The notes below the pieces were generated by a model. It did no database searches and was not told where the DNA came from. It worked only from the letters and a program-made list of their open reading frames with translations. A stretch of 64,000 bases of DNA. Source: a virus. The position numbers and the translations under genes are program-made. Positions 22,593-32,461 of this stretch are shown here, piece after piece. Where the stretch lies: IMG/VR virus record IMGVR_UViG_3300031823_000001, positions 1 to 64,000 of that record. One strand, given 5' to 3'. Position 1 is the stretch's first letter. Every line of letters starts with the position of its first letter.

Positions 22593-23206
22593 AGGCCATG
22601 TTCGGCTGCTAGCGCGACCGCCTGCGCCGTGATCCGGCTGAATTTCTCTACGTTGCACCGACCGTGCAAGAGCTGAAGATTCCAGTCGTCCTCGATCACA
22701 AGACCTGATGCCTTGGGGATGATGTGATCGACTTCTACGTCGGCCAGGTCGTCGGGCAGCTCCAGATCGCACCAGAAGCAGATCCATTCCTGGCGTTCGC
22801 CGAGTAGTTGCACCAGTGCTGACCTGTGGTTCTTCTTATGGCGCTTGTTGGCCGCGCTGGCGTGCTCGGTGCAGTACCAGCTCCGCAAGTTCGCTGTCGC
22901 ACCGCATTCGCCGAAGTCCCTGCACCGTCGCCCGGTGGTCAGCAGAACAGCCTGAGCAGACAGGCGGCTGGACTCCCTCCTGCACGCCTCCGTCTGGGCA
23001 CATACGCCGTACTTGCTCCAGGTCGGATGGCTGCACACAGTGCACGGCTGCGTGGGGAGGAGACCGCCGCGCTTGGCTGCCTGATTACGCCGCCAGAACT
23101 CCCTCTTGCACTCCTGGTTCTTCCGGCAGACGCCCGTCTCGCTTCTTACGGGACCGCCGCAGACTTCGCACGGCTTGACCGGCATCTGCGTCCAGTGGAC
23201 TGTCAC
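22574..23206 (-). CDS. HNH homing-type nuclease with Zn knuckles
   Basis: 210 residues from a GTG exactly 6 bases after TAAAAT, so probably leaderless. Three Zn knuckle units (PCEVCGGPV, PCTVCSHPT, CRDFGECG) precede an HNH core (ICFWCDLELP, VEVDHIIPKASG, NLQLLHGRCNVEK). Lower GC than its neighbours and opposite in strand to the virion genes around it. Such genes spread by cutting cognate sites. Its placement before the portal fits a homing insertion. Confidence 0.86.
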   Translation of the reverse strand: MTVHWTQMPVKPCEVCGGPVRSETGVCRKNQECKREFWRRNQAAKRGGLLPTQPCTVCSHPTWSKYGVCAQTEACRRESSRLSAQAVLLTTGRRCRDFGECGATANLRSWYCTEHASAANKRHKKNHRSALVQLLGERQEWICFWCDLELPDDLADVEVDHIIPKASGLVIEDDWNLQLLHGRCNVEKFSRITAQAVALAAEHGLQLCSP

Positions 23207-23212
23207 ATAGGA

Positions 23213-23233
23213 ATTTTATCAATAAACCCTGTA
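23213..23233 (-). promoter_or_regulatory. Conserved promoter-like element with leaderless start
   Basis: Minus strand: CTACAGGGTTTATTGATAAAAT, TCCTAT, then GTG of the HNH gene. The portal-facing end reads TAGCGA, without the final T. Confidence 0.66.
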
Positions 23234-23299
23234 GCGATCAGGAGAAACGCCCGTACCCCGGAAGGGATGTAGAGCACTTCACTCCCTGGGAGGAACCGG

Positions 23300-25579
23300 A
23301 TGCGCGTCGCCTACCGCCCCGGCAGCGGGGCAGCCCGGCAGGCCTCTGTCGCGCAACGGCTCGGGCGCACCATGGGGATGGGCGCGCTCTCTGAGCAGAT
23401 GTCCCCCGAGGTGGCGGAAGCCAGGAAGAACAGGCGGATTAACGCACGCCAGGGGTCGGTGGGGCGTCGTGCCGCGTACTCCACCGGAGGAGCTGGTGGG
23501 TCCGGGTTTTCGGATATCCAGTTTGCCACTGGGCGTCCACGCGATCCTTTGTTCTATTGGAGGCAGAATAACCTCCCTTATGACTTCTCTCAGAACGAAG
23601 AGCTTGCGAAAGTACGTGCGTTTTGCCGCCTTTTGTACCAGACAGACCCAATTGTGGGTAGTTGCGTAGATATATTCAGTAAGTTTCCGACGGTCGGCGC
23701 GCACCTCGAATGCAAGGACCAGCGGCTGACGGACTTTTACGAAGACCTGTTCTTCGGCGACGACGGCCTGGACTACTCGGAGTTCCTCGTTGATATCGGA
23801 CGCGAGTACTACATCACTGGCGAGGCGTGGCCTTTCGCGACTTTCAACGAGGACCTGGGCATATGGGATGACGAAGAATTGCTCAACCCCGACGACATCA
23901 AAGTCGAGCGCAGCCCGTTCCTGAAGGAGCCCCGGTACTTCACCCGGCTGCCGTGGACGATCCGGCAGATCCTCACCACCAGGCAGCCCGCCTGGGAATA
24001 CAACAAGCTGATCCAGGAGTACCCGGAGCTGGCCGCCTACACGGCCGAGAACGCGTTCATGCCGGTCTCTAACGTGCTGCTGCGCCAGCTCCGCTTCAAA
24101 GGCGACACCTTCAACTTGAGGGGATTGCCTTTGCTCACCCGGGCGATGCGCTCGATGCTCCAGCAGGAGATGCTCAACACCGCCCTCGACTCGATCGCCG
24201 ACCGGCTCTACACCCCGCTGCTCCTCGCAAAGCTCGGCGCCAGCGCAACCGACCTCGGCACGTCGGTCCCCTGGATTCCCACCGACGACGACCTGGAGAA
24301 CTTCGAGCTGGCCCTGGACGCCGCCCTCGCCGGCGACTTCCGGGTGCTGATCCACAACTTCGCGGTCGAGCTGGAGTCGGTGTTCGGCCGGGAGAACATG
24401 CCCGATCTTTCGGCGGACTTCGAAAGGATCGAGGACCGGGTCCTCCAGGTGTTCGGCCTGTCCCGCACCTTCCTGATGGGCGCCGGGGAAGGCCAGACCT
24501 ACGCGGCCGACGCGCTCAACAAGCAGCTCGTCGAACAGCTCATGCAGACCTACCAGAAGATGCTGATGCGGCACACCCGCCAGCGGATGCTGATCGTCGC
24601 CGAAGCCCAGGAGCACTACGACTACGAGGAGCGCAACGGGCGCCGCTTCGTCGTCATGGAAGAGGTCCTCGAAACCGACGAGGAGACCGGCGAGAAGCGG
24701 ATCACCGAGCAGCCCAAGCTCCTGGTGCCCGAGCTGAAATGCGCGGTCCTGAACTTCCGCGACGAGGACACCACCCGCCAGTTCGTCGAGGCGATCCGCG
24801 CCTCCGGCATCCCCGTCTCCCAGCGCACCCGCACCCGGGGCCTCGGCATCGACCTGGACGAGGAGCGCGAGAGGTCCCAGGACGAGGCGGTCGCCGACAT
24901 CATCGGCCAGGCCCGCACCCGCAGGCAGGCCTTCATCGAGCTGCGCAACCAGGGGCTGCCCGTCCCCGCCGACCTGATGATGGACTTCGCTCCCGTTGCC
25001 CAGGTGGAAGGCGTGCCCCCGGCCGTCGCGGGCCAGGCGATGATGATCGACCGGATGGGCACGCAGCCCGTCCCGCTGCCTGACCTCGCGCCCACCCCGG
25101 ACGACGCGGCCATGGCCGAGCAGATGGAAGAACAGGCTGGCGGCCCGCTCAACGCCCCCTCTGACGGCGAGCAGGCAGAAGAGGACTCCGGCGGCGGCAT
25201 GGACCAGCGCCCCGAGGAGTCCGACGAGCAGCGCGGCAGCATGCCGAAGGCCGGGCGCCGTCGCGGCATGCCGAAGAAGGGCGCGCTGCTGGAGCGCACT
25301 AGCCGCGTCCGCCGGATGGCGGCCCTGTCCCGGGCGGTGGACGAAGCCGCCCGCGAGGGGGACGCCGCAGCCGCCGGGGCGGCGGACGGATTCGTCCTCA
25401 CCGCGCACCTGCCGGAATCCGAGGCCCAGGCCCAGAAGGGACAGGGGACCTGGTACTCGGGCGAGTCGATCCGTGGCTACCAGGACCCGGCCCACGTCGG
25501 CATCCGTTCTCGCCTCGGCGTGACGGAAGACGACGGCGAGCTGCTCGACTACGACCGCTACGCCCCCGCGCGGGGGTGA
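23300..25579 (+). CDS. Portal protein
   Basis: 759 residues, GGAGGAACCGG before the ATG. Portal-like order: an N-terminal region leading to YDFSQNEELAKVRAFCRLLY, a wing with VDIGREYYITGEAWPF, then a long stem/crown helix region (FERIEDRVLQVFGLSRTFLM, GEGQTYAADALNKQLVEQLM). The C terminus is acidic and disordered. Portals form the 12-mer at the head vertex through which DNA passes. Upstream terminase is not in the window. The strong codon bias and lack of overlaps mark a late gene. Confidence 0.88.
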   Translation: MRVAYRPGSGAARQASVAQRLGRTMGMGALSEQMSPEVAEARKNRRINARQGSVGRRAAYSTGGAGGSGFSDIQFATGRPRDPLFYWRQNNLPYDFSQNEELAKVRAFCRLLYQTDPIVGSCVDIFSKFPTVGAHLECKDQRLTDFYEDLFFGDDGLDYSEFLVDIGREYYITGEAWPFATFNEDLGIWDDEELLNPDDIKVERSPFLKEPRYFTRLPWTIRQILTTRQPAWEYNKLIQEYPELAAYTAENAFMPVSNVLLRQLRFKGDTFNLRGLPLLTRAMRSMLQQEMLNTALDSIADRLYTPLLLAKLGASATDLGTSVPWIPTDDDLENFELALDAALAGDFRVLIHNFAVELESVFGRENMPDLSADFERIEDRVLQVFGLSRTFLMGAGEGQTYAADALNKQLVEQLMQTYQKMLMRHTRQRMLIVAEAQEHYDYEERNGRRFVVMEEVLETDEETGEKRITEQPKLLVPELKCAVLNFRDEDTTRQFVEAIRASGIPVSQRTRTRGLGIDLDEERERSQDEAVADIIGQARTRRQAFIELRNQGLPVPADLMMDFAPVAQVEGVPPAVAGQAMMIDRMGTQPVPLPDLAPTPDDAAMAEQMEEQAGGPLNAPSDGEQAEEDSGGGMDQRPEESDEQRGSMPKAGRRRGMPKKGALLERTSRVRRMAALSRAVDEAAREGDAAAAGAADGFVLTAHLPESEAQAQKGQGTWYSGESIRGYQDPAHVGIRSRLGVTEDDGELLDYDRYAPARG

Positions 25580-25590
25580 GGAGGGGCGAA

Positions 25591-25803
25591 GTGCACCTGG
25601 TCCAGTGCAAGAACAAGGACTGCACGGCAGTAGCCACCATCACGGCGCACGACGTGGACATCCACGCGGCGCTGGACGCGGCGGGGTGCGAGTGCTGCCC
25701 GCAGGACCATCACCACGGGCAGGCGGCCAGCGCCACCGGCACTCCATGCCGCCCCGTGACCGTCACGATGCTGCCCGGCTCGGCCGAGATCTCCCTGGGG
25801 TAA
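25591..25803 (+). CDS. Small Cys/His-rich head-region protein
   Basis: 70 residues from a GTG with GAGGAGGGG upstream (a GTG at 25576 is also in frame). VQCKNKDCTAVA, GCECCPQDHHHGQAA and a later Cys give a conserved C-x4-C...C-x-C-C...HHH layout. I associate it with actinophage structural regions, where it probably binds Zn. Confidence 0.74.
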   Translation: MHLVQCKNKDCTAVATITAHDVDIHAALDAAGCECCPQDHHHGQAASATGTPCRPVTVTMLPGSAEISLG

Positions 25804-25806
25804 CCG

Positions 25807-26247
25807 ATGGCCTACATGACCGACACCGGCCGCACCGCGAACATCCTCAACTACATCCTGGACGCGGGATCCATCCAGGCGATCACCCAGCCGTACATGC
25901 TGCGGCTGATGACCGCGATGGGCAGCGGCAACGGCAACGTCAACGGCACCAACGGCACCGAGCTGTCCGGTACCGGGTACACGGCCGGCGGCTCCACGCT
26001 GGGCGCCTCCGCGCCGTTCGGGTCGTTCTCCAGCACCGCCCCGACCGCCTCGAACGCCAACGCGGTCTCCTGGTCCGCCGGCTCCTCGTGGTCCACGGTC
26101 GTCGGAGTCGAGATCTGGGACTCCACCACCGGCACCAAGCTGCGCTGGTTCCAGGGCGTCCTGTCGGCCAACATCACCGGGGTGTCCTCGGGCGACACGG
26201 TGCAGTTCGCCGTCGCCTCCATCAGCCTGAACGCGACCCAGTGGTAG
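25807..26247 (+). CDS. Putative virion protein, 146 residues
   Basis: Ser/Thr/Gly-rich beta protein (GGSTLGASAPFGSFSSTAPT, SSWSTVVGVEIWDSTTGTKL, DTVQFAVASISLNATQW). Composition is like tail or head surface proteins. It lies after the portal. No family named. Confidence 0.7.
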   Translation: MAYMTDTGRTANILNYILDAGSIQAITQPYMLRLMTAMGSGNGNVNGTNGTELSGTGYTAGGSTLGASAPFGSFSSTAPTASNANAVSWSAGSSWSTVVGVEIWDSTTGTKLRWFQGVLSANITGVSSGDTVQFAVASISLNATQW

Positions 26248-26263
26248 GGGAGGCGAGCGGCTG

Positions 26264-26896
26264 ATGGCAAGCCAGGCGTGGGTTTCCCTGCTCAACGGCG
26301 GCCTGGCATCCTCCGGGCCCGGGGCCACCTGGACCGAGGCGGCCTCAACGACGGCCGTCCTGTCCCCGCAGACGTCGGTGACCAACCAGGACTACGCGGT
26401 GGCGCAGGCCGGGGGCCAGCCGCTCGGGTGGTACCCGGGCTGGCTGATCCGGGTGACGGCGCGCGGGTGGATCACCACCAACACCACGACGGGCACGCTG
26501 ACGGTCTCGCTGAGGGCCAACAAGAACAACGCGACCGCCCCGGCGTCCAACACGGTGCTGGCTACCTGCAACGGGCTCACCACCGGGGCCACTGCGGTCA
26601 CCGGCATCCAGTACGAGCTGCACGCGCTGATCCGGTGCACGAACGTGGCCAGCTCCGGCAACACGGTCAGCACGCAGGGAACGCTGTTCATAGGCAACAG
26701 CGGCGCGGGAGTTCCGGCCAACCCGATCGCGCTGACCGCCTCGGCCGGCATGACGCTGCCGATGCCGAACATCTCCGGCGAGAACCCCGCCGCAGTAGAC
26801 ACCACCCAGCTCCAGGGCATCCAGCTCTGCGCCACCGGCACAGCCGCCTCCGGAACCATCGCATGCACCCAGTGGCTGGTGGAGGCCCTTAACTAA
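26264..26896 (+). CDS. Putative virion protein, 210 residues
   Basis: Begins with GGAGG-led ATG. Beta-rich, Thr/Ala/Gly-rich (WLIRVTARGWITTNTTTGTL, LTASAGMTLPMPNISGENP). It resembles actinophage minor virion proteins. Exact place in the particle unknown. Confidence 0.68.
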   Translation: MASQAWVSLLNGGLASSGPGATWTEAASTTAVLSPQTSVTNQDYAVAQAGGQPLGWYPGWLIRVTARGWITTNTTTGTLTVSLRANKNNATAPASNTVLATCNGLTTGATAVTGIQYELHALIRCTNVASSGNTVSTQGTLFIGNSGAGVPANPIALTASAGMTLPMPNISGENPAAVDTTQLQGIQLCATGTAASGTIACTQWLVEALN

Positions 26897-26910
26897 GGCG
26901 GTAACAGCCG

Positions 26911-29900
26911 GTGGCGCTCACCGTAACTGCGACTGCCAGCGGGGCGGGCTCAGCCAACGGCATCGAGCTGGCCGTCAGGGTCCTGAACGGCGCTTCGCTG
27001 ACGCAGGCCGGGGCAGCGGCCAACTCGGCGACAGTCACCACGCCGCAGCTCGCCGTGACTCCGGGCGCGTCCGGGAACTGGGTTTACGGCTGCGTCGGCA
27101 CAGGCGGGTCGGCGACCGCGTTCTCCAGCCTGGACGCCGACACCACGTCCGTCGCCGCCTCCACCGTCGTCAGCGGCGGCTACTGGGGCATGTACCGCTC
27201 CACCTCCGGGACCACCACGTCTTCCACGACGTACGGATGGGCGGCGCCCACCGCGACCTCCGGCAACTACTTCGCGGCATGCGCCGAGATCCAGGCCAGC
27301 GGCACCCTGTCGGAGGACAGCTCTACCCCGGCGGTCGCCTCTACCTCCGGCGCCGCGACGGTCACGAGCGCGTCGTTCACCCCGCCCGGCACGTCCATTC
27401 TCGTCGCCACGGTCCTCGCCCAGTGGAGCGGCACGGGCGCGGTAAGCGTCGCGCTGAGCGACTCCGCCGGCGCGTACAACTGGACGCAGCTCAGCGCCAC
27501 CCCGACCGAGGCGCTGGCCAGCGTCTGGGTGGGCATCCCCGTCTCCGGCGGAACGGCCGGCTTCGCAGCCGTCGGAGGGCTCGGCAGCGCCACCGCGTCC
27601 GGGTTCACCCTGACGACCGGCGCGGCGGACGGCAAGGACCACTTCGTCCTGCTGTGGGTGACTTCGGAGACGGTCGCCGACTACGCGACGGCGGTCAGCA
27701 GCAGCAACATCGCCTGGGACCCGGCCCCGGCGGTCCCGCATACCCCGTTCACGAACAACCCCGTCGTCCAGACGGTGTTCAAGGGCAAGGTGACCAGCGC
27801 CTCGGCCGGCGCTGCGGTAACCGTCTCGCTGTCAGCGGGCAGCCCGACCATGCGCATCGCCTGGCGGGAGTTCAGTACCGCCGCCGGGTACGGGGCTCTC
27901 GTCCTGGAGGCCCTCGGGACCACCGACACCGCGTCCGGCGGCGCGATGCCGCCGGTCACTCCCGTGCACGCGGGGTGCCTTTACGCCGGCTACGTCTACG
28001 ACGACGGAACCGGGGTCGCGGGCACGACCGCCGGCTACGTCTACGCCCTGGACGCCAACACCAACCAGTTCGCCTACAACCTGTCGTGCACCGGCTCCCC
28101 GCAGAGCCCGAACATCGGCGACACGGGCGGCACCTCCGGCATCGGCGTGATGATGTACCAGGCGGTCAACACGCCGCCGCCCCGCCCCGCCCTGGTGCCG
28201 CCCGGCTCCAGGTCCCCCATGTCCATGCGGGCGCTCCAGGTGCCGCCGCTCCCGCCGGGGCCGGTCACCCTGCCCGGGGCGGTGTCCCTGTCGGGATCAG
28301 GCACGGTCACCCCGACCGGGAACGGCCGCAGCCAGTACACCTGGCCTTTCACCTACGACTCGATTTGGAACCTGCCGGTCAGCGCGAGCGCCACGTACGC
28401 CCCGTCGGGAATCACTGTCACCAGCGACTACTCGACCGATCCCAGCGCGGTGGAGTACTGCTGTACTGATCCCGCGCAGCCGGTCAAGAGCCTGCTCAAC
28501 GCGGAGCTGTCCGGCGGGGGCACCGGGGCGGTGAACGTCTACGTCGCGCCCGGCATGTCCGCTCCGGGTACCTGGAATGACTGCGCGGCGCTCCTGGGGA
28601 CTGACAACGACACCGTCTACCAGGGCCAGACCCTGGAGCTGACGGCAGGCGGCAACCCGCAGTTCGGCGGGGACGCGGACGCTCCGTCGGCCACGGTCAG
28701 CATCACCGGGGAGGGGATCACCGGGGCGCACGGCGGGTCAGGGCTGTCTGCGCTGGGCGGGACGCTCACCGTGGCCGACCTGACCGGCTCGGGGCCGATC
28801 AGCCATGCGATGAAGGTCTGTTTCAACGGCTACGAGTACTACTCGTCCGCAGGCGCCGGCTACCAGTGGCCGGCGATCAGTGCCGACGGCGGGTACAACG
28901 TCCCGGCCGACGTGAACTACTACGGCGGCTCCAATCCTGACGTGATCCTGGGGGCGCTGCTGGCGCTCCCGCCTTTCATCGTGCCGTCCTCGCGGTACTC
29001 CGATCCGCTCGTCCAGCGGATCGCCACCGCCATGCAGTGCTACGGCTGCTACATCGTTGACAACACCGCGAGCGGACCCGGTGTCAGCGACAGCATTATC
29101 GAAATCAACTACGACGCGGTCAGCTACTTCACGGGCACCGGCACTTTCAGCTCTGATCTTCATCAGATGCTGGAAGACCTTCAGGTCATCACCAGCAGTA
29201 CGTCGAGCACGCCGGGCGGCGGCGCGATCGGAAGCGACAGGTTCGCTCCCTATGCACCGCCGTTCAACAACGGCACGGACGTCCCGCCGTCGGTGACGGT
29301 AGTGACCCCGGAGTCGGTCCTGATGGAGTCTCTCCAGGACGCCTTCCCCGGCAGCACACTCAATGCCCAGTGGGGAAGTTACGGCACCGTAACCGTCGCC
29401 GCGAACCAGGCCGCTGTCGCGTCGGGCACCTCCGAGAGCGGCATCTACTCGGTCTCCGGGTACATGCTCACCGGCAGCTACATGCTGGCCAAGGTCACCC
29501 CTTACACCGGGGGGACCGGCGGCTACACGTATTTCCAGGCCATCACGGAGACCGGCTCAGGCGGAGCTGGAATCCAGTACAACAGCGGGAGCATCTGGGC
29601 ATACTGGATCAGCTCCTCTGGCGCGGTCACCAGCCTGGCCACGCTCACGTACGACCCGGTAAACCACGCCTGGTGGCGCATCAGGGAGTCCGGCGGGACG
29701 ACCTATTTCGACACGGCCCCCGACGGGCTTGTCTGGACGAACAGATGGTCGGTCGCCGACCCGATCATCTACAACAGCATGGAAGCCCAGCTAGGGACCG
29801 CGATCAGCGGCGGCACCGCCGGGACCACCTACCTCACTGACTTCAACCTGCCGTCAGCCGCCGGGGCGGTCTCGCTGGCAGGCACCGGAATCCTGGGGGC

Positions 29901-31623
29901 AGCCGGGCAGGCGGCAGTACCGGGAGCCGCCTCCCTGGCCGGCCTGGGTACCGCCTCCGCCGCCGGGCACAAGAGCATCCCCGGCGCTGCGTCCTTCGTC
30001 GGCATCGGCAGCCTCACGGCGAGCGGGACGGGCACCGTCAGCGCCGCCGCCGCACTGACGGGGTCCGGCACTGCCGGAGCCGCCGGGCAGAAGACGGTCC
30101 CGGGCGCGGCGCCGCTCGCCGGGTCCGGGACCACGGGCGCCGCCGGCGGCCTCGCCGGGTCAGCCCCCATGGCAGGCCTGGGGAGCCTGGGAGCCGCCGG
30201 GCAGAAGACCGTCCCGGGAGCAGCGCCGCTGGCCGGGCTCGGTGCCGTCACCCCGGACGGGCAGAAGACCGTCCCCGGTGCCGCGTCTTTCTCCGGTATC
30301 GGCAGCTTCGGGGCAGCCGGGCACAAGACGGTGCCCGGGGCAGCGCCCCTGGCGGGGACCGGGCTGGCGACGGCCGCAGGCCAGAAGACGGTGCCGGGGA
30401 GCGCTTCCCTGGCCGGCCTGGGCACCGCCGCAGTCGCGGGCCAGAAGACGGTTCCCGGTGCTGTCTCAGCCGCCGGGACCGGCACCCTGACTGCCGCTGA
30501 GCACAAGACAGTCCCGGGTGCGGCCCCGCTCGGCGGAGCCGGAAGTCTGTCCGGCGCCGGGGAGACGGTCCGCCCCGGGGCAGCCGCCCTGGCCGGCGCG
30601 GGCATCTTCTCCGCTACCTCCGGCGGGTTCCTCCCCGGGGCGGCGGCACTGGCAGGGGCCGGCACGGCAGGAGCCGCCGGGCAGAAGACGGTACCCGGGA
30701 CAGCGGCGCTCAGCGGATCGGGTACGGCCGCCGCCGCTGCCCGGGTGACCTATTCCGCCTCTGCCCCTCTCGCGGGGGCGGGAACCCTGGCAGCCGCCTG
30801 GACCTTCACGCAGCAGGCGGCTGCGCCCCTCGGCGGCCTTGGCACCGCCTCCGCTTCCCCCTCGGGGTTCGTCCCGGGAGCAGCCCCGCTCGCCGGGGCG
30901 GGAACCCTGGGCGCTGGTGCGGTGCGCACCGCTCACGCGGTCGCCGCGCTGGCCGCGCAGGCAGAGCTGGCCGCTCAGGCACGGCTGACAAGAGAGGCGT
31001 CCGCGTCCCTGGCGTCGGGGGCCGTCCTCAGCCCGCATGCCGTCGTCGGCCGGCCGGGCAGTGCGGCACTGACCGCGCCAGGCACGGTCAGTGCCCCCGG
31101 GCTGGTCACCGAGAAGGCCGCCTTCGCGGGGTCTGCTCACGGAACCCTCGGCGCTGCGGCAGTGAGGACTGCCGTGGCGCGCGGGGCGCTGGCGGCTTCC
31201 GCAGCGCTGACCGCGCACGGCACCATCGCGAGGCCCGGCACCGCGTACTTCACGGCAGCGCCCGTCGTGACCGCCGCCGGGGTCATCCCGCAGCGCGGGA
31301 CCGCCGCGCTCGGCGCGCACCCGGTGCTGTTCGCGTCGGCCTTCAACCGCCTCGGCACCGCGTCCCTGTCTTCCACGGCCGCCCTGTCGTGCTCGGCGAC
31401 CGCCGGGCCTGACCTGGAAGCGCTGTGGGCCGCTTACCAGAAGGCGCGGCTGGCGGAGAACAGGGCCTTCGAGATCTGGCGGATGATGCACCAGGCGGGA
31501 GGCACCGACGGCACCGCCGGGTTCCTGTACGCGAAGGCGTACGAGGCCGAGCGCCAGGCTGATCTTGCCTACAAGGCTTTCCAGGCGGCGCAGCGGAGGG
31601 TCTTCACCGGAGTCACCGGCTGA
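26911..31623 (+). CDS. Giant repeat-containing tail fibre/surface protein
   Basis: 1570 residues from a GTG. Residues about 1-440 are a Thr/Ser/Ala-rich beta region with Ig-like composition. Residues about 440-985 contain Tyr/Gly-rich domains. Residues about 985-1285 are some 15-16 units near 20 residues built on GAAGQKTVPGAAPLAGxG. A variant Ala-rich region and a short C-terminal helix (residues about 1500-1570, AYQKARLAENRAFEIW) follow. Likely a long extended virion fibre or decoration. Repeat number probably varies by recombination. Confidence 0.76.
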   Translation: MALTVTATASGAGSANGIELAVRVLNGASLTQAGAAANSATVTTPQLAVTPGASGNWVYGCVGTGGSATAFSSLDADTTSVAASTVVSGGYWGMYRSTSGTTTSSTTYGWAAPTATSGNYFAACAEIQASGTLSEDSSTPAVASTSGAATVTSASFTPPGTSILVATVLAQWSGTGAVSVALSDSAGAYNWTQLSATPTEALASVWVGIPVSGGTAGFAAVGGLGSATASGFTLTTGAADGKDHFVLLWVTSETVADYATAVSSSNIAWDPAPAVPHTPFTNNPVVQTVFKGKVTSASAGAAVTVSLSAGSPTMRIAWREFSTAAGYGALVLEALGTTDTASGGAMPPVTPVHAGCLYAGYVYDDGTGVAGTTAGYVYALDANTNQFAYNLSCTGSPQSPNIGDTGGTSGIGVMMYQAVNTPPPRPALVPPGSRSPMSMRALQVPPLPPGPVTLPGAVSLSGSGTVTPTGNGRSQYTWPFTYDSIWNLPVSASATYAPSGITVTSDYSTDPSAVEYCCTDPAQPVKSLLNAELSGGGTGAVNVYVAPGMSAPGTWNDCAALLGTDNDTVYQGQTLELTAGGNPQFGGDADAPSATVSITGEGITGAHGGSGLSALGGTLTVADLTGSGPISHAMKVCFNGYEYYSSAGAGYQWPAISADGGYNVPADVNYYGGSNPDVILGALLALPPFIVPSSRYSDPLVQRIATAMQCYGCYIVDNTASGPGVSDSIIEINYDAVSYFTGTGTFSSDLHQMLEDLQVITSSTSSTPGGGAIGSDRFAPYAPPFNNGTDVPPSVTVVTPESVLMESLQDAFPGSTLNAQWGSYGTVTVAANQAAVASGTSESGIYSVSGYMLTGSYMLAKVTPYTGGTGGYTYFQAITETGSGGAGIQYNSGSIWAYWISSSGAVTSLATLTYDPVNHAWWRIRESGGTTYFDTAPDGLVWTNRWSVADPIIYNSMEAQLGTAISGGTAGTTYLTDFNLPSAAGAVSLAGTGILGAAGQAAVPGAASLAGLGTASAAGHKSIPGAASFVGIGSLTASGTGTVSAAAALTGSGTAGAAGQKTVPGAAPLAGSGTTGAAGGLAGSAPMAGLGSLGAAGQKTVPGAAPLAGLGAVTPDGQKTVPGAASFSGIGSFGAAGHKTVPGAAPLAGTGLATAAGQKTVPGSASLAGLGTAAVAGQKTVPGAVSAAGTGTLTAAEHKTVPGAAPLGGAGSLSGAGETVRPGAAALAGAGIFSATSGGFLPGAAALAGAGTAGAAGQKTVPGTAALSGSGTAAAAARVTYSASAPLAGAGTLAAAWTFTQQAAAPLGGLGTASASPSGFVPGAAPLAGAGTLGAGAVRTAHAVAALAAQAELAAQARLTREASASLASGAVLSPHAVVGRPGSAALTAPGTVSAPGLVTEKAAFAGSAHGTLGAAAVRTAVARGALAASAALTAHGTIARPGTAYFTAAPVVTAAGVIPQRGTAALGAHPVLFASAFNRLGTASLSSTAALSCSATAGPDLEALWAAYQKARLAENRAFEIWRMMHQAGGTDGTAGFLYAKAYEAERQADLAYKAFQAAQRRVFTGVTG
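29870..30750 (+). repeat. Coding tandem repeat array
   Basis: DNA for the GAAGQKTVPGAAPLAG-type units, about 60 bases each, with near-identical cores (GGGCAGAAGACGGT and similar). Units differ by substitutions, showing drift within the array. Confidence 0.7.
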
Positions 31624-31647
31624 CCCCGGAAGACTGGGAGGTCTTTC

Positions 31648-31890
31648 GTGTGGGGTAACTGGTACTGGCCGCGCGGGCTGATCGTCGTGTTCGTCGCGTT
31701 CGCGGTCCCTGAGCTGTACGCGCTGTTCACCAACGTGCAGAACACGCTCTCGGACTACTGCTGGCGCGAGCTGAACGTCAACGTGGCGTGGGGGCACGGG
31801 GTGCACACGGCCGCCTGGTGGTTCTCGCTGGTCATGTGGCTGACGTTCGTGGCGGTCATCACCGGGCACATCTGGTGGCGGTCGCTGTAA
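31648..31890 (+). CDS. Small membrane protein, holin-like shape
   Basis: 80 residues from a GTG with GGGAGG upstream. Two hydrophobic segments (LIVVFVAFAVPELYAL and AAWWFSLVMWLTFVAVITGH) and a short C terminus. The two-helix layout and late-gene location allow a holin role, but no lysin is next to it. Confidence 0.6.
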   Translation: MWGNWYWPRGLIVVFVAFAVPELYALFTNVQNTLSDYCWRELNVNVAWGHGVHTAAWWFSLVMWLTFVAVITGHIWWRSL

Positions 31891-31898
31891 CCGGGGCC

Positions 31899-32315
31899 TT
31901 AGAGGGACGGGGCCGACATGCGGTCCTTCCACTCCTGCGCGCACTCCAGCGTGCAGAACGCGTGGTCAGTCTCGTCTCCCTCCACCCGGGCGAGCCACGG
32001 GTCACCGCTCACCTTGCTGGAGCAGGAGGGACCCTCGCATTCGCTGGCGTCTTCTTCCTCTTCGGGGGAGGCGACGGCCAGCAGGACCGGGGCTGCCTTG
32101 ATCGCCGCCGGCAGCGGCGGCGCGGGGGGCGTGATCCGCACGCGGTCGTGCGCCGCGTGGCGGATCCGGCCGATCCCCACCGCGATAGCGATGAAAGAGA
32201 CAGCGAACACGGCCATGTAGAACTGCCCCGGGTAGGCACGGATGAAGTCGTTCAGCTCGACGCCCGCCCAGGCGAGCAGCAGTACTGCGACGATGACGAC
32301 GATCGCGGCTGGCAT
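31899..32315 (-). CDS. Membrane protein with Cys-rich C terminus
   Basis: 138 residues. Two hydrophobic helices (AAIVVIVAVLLLAWAG, FYMAVFAVSFIAIAVGIG), then an acidic linker and a Zn-binding-like end (SECEGPSCSSK, AFCTLECAQEW). Starts in a TGATG overlap. Confidence 0.7.
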   Translation of the reverse strand: MPAAIVVIVAVLLLAWAGVELNDFIRAYPGQFYMAVFAVSFIAIAVGIGRIRHAAHDRVRITPPAPPLPAAIKAAPVLLAVASPEEEEDASECEGPSCSSKVSGDPWLARVEGDETDHAFCTLECAQEWKDRMSAPSL

Positions 32316-32452
32316 CAGTCTTCCTCCTGTACCCTGCACTCGCCGTCCGGGCAGTCCGTGCAGTTCAGGACGGGCATGGGCCACGAAAACACCACGCCGC
32401 GCGGGATCGAGTGAGAGCCGCTGAGGTGCCCGCAGTTCGTGCAGATGTTCAC
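32315..32452 (-). CDS. 45-residue Zn-knuckle protein
   Basis: GTG start with CTGAGGAG upstream. ICTNCGHLSGSH and NCTDCPDGEC give a Zn ribbon. Tiny but well-formed and in the overlapped set with 31899 and 32462. Confidence 0.64.
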   Translation of the reverse strand: MNICTNCGHLSGSHSIPRGVVFSWPMPVLNCTDCPDGECRVQEED

Positions 32453-32461
32453 TGGATCTCC

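Noticed and set aside
23279-25495. 738-codon minus-strand frame opposite the portal
   Set aside because: Antisense open frame caused by high-GC third positions; composition lacks protein character and the portal frame is clearly coding.
29870-30750. Repeat array resembling CRISPR spacing
   Set aside because: Repeats are in frame, imperfect and code a protein; no leader or Cas genes.
31648-31890. Firm holin assignment
   Set aside because: Two helices and size fit, but no lysin nearby and several other small membrane proteins look equally suitable.
30466-31944. 492-codon minus-strand frame
   Set aside because: Antisense of the repeat array of the fibre gene.
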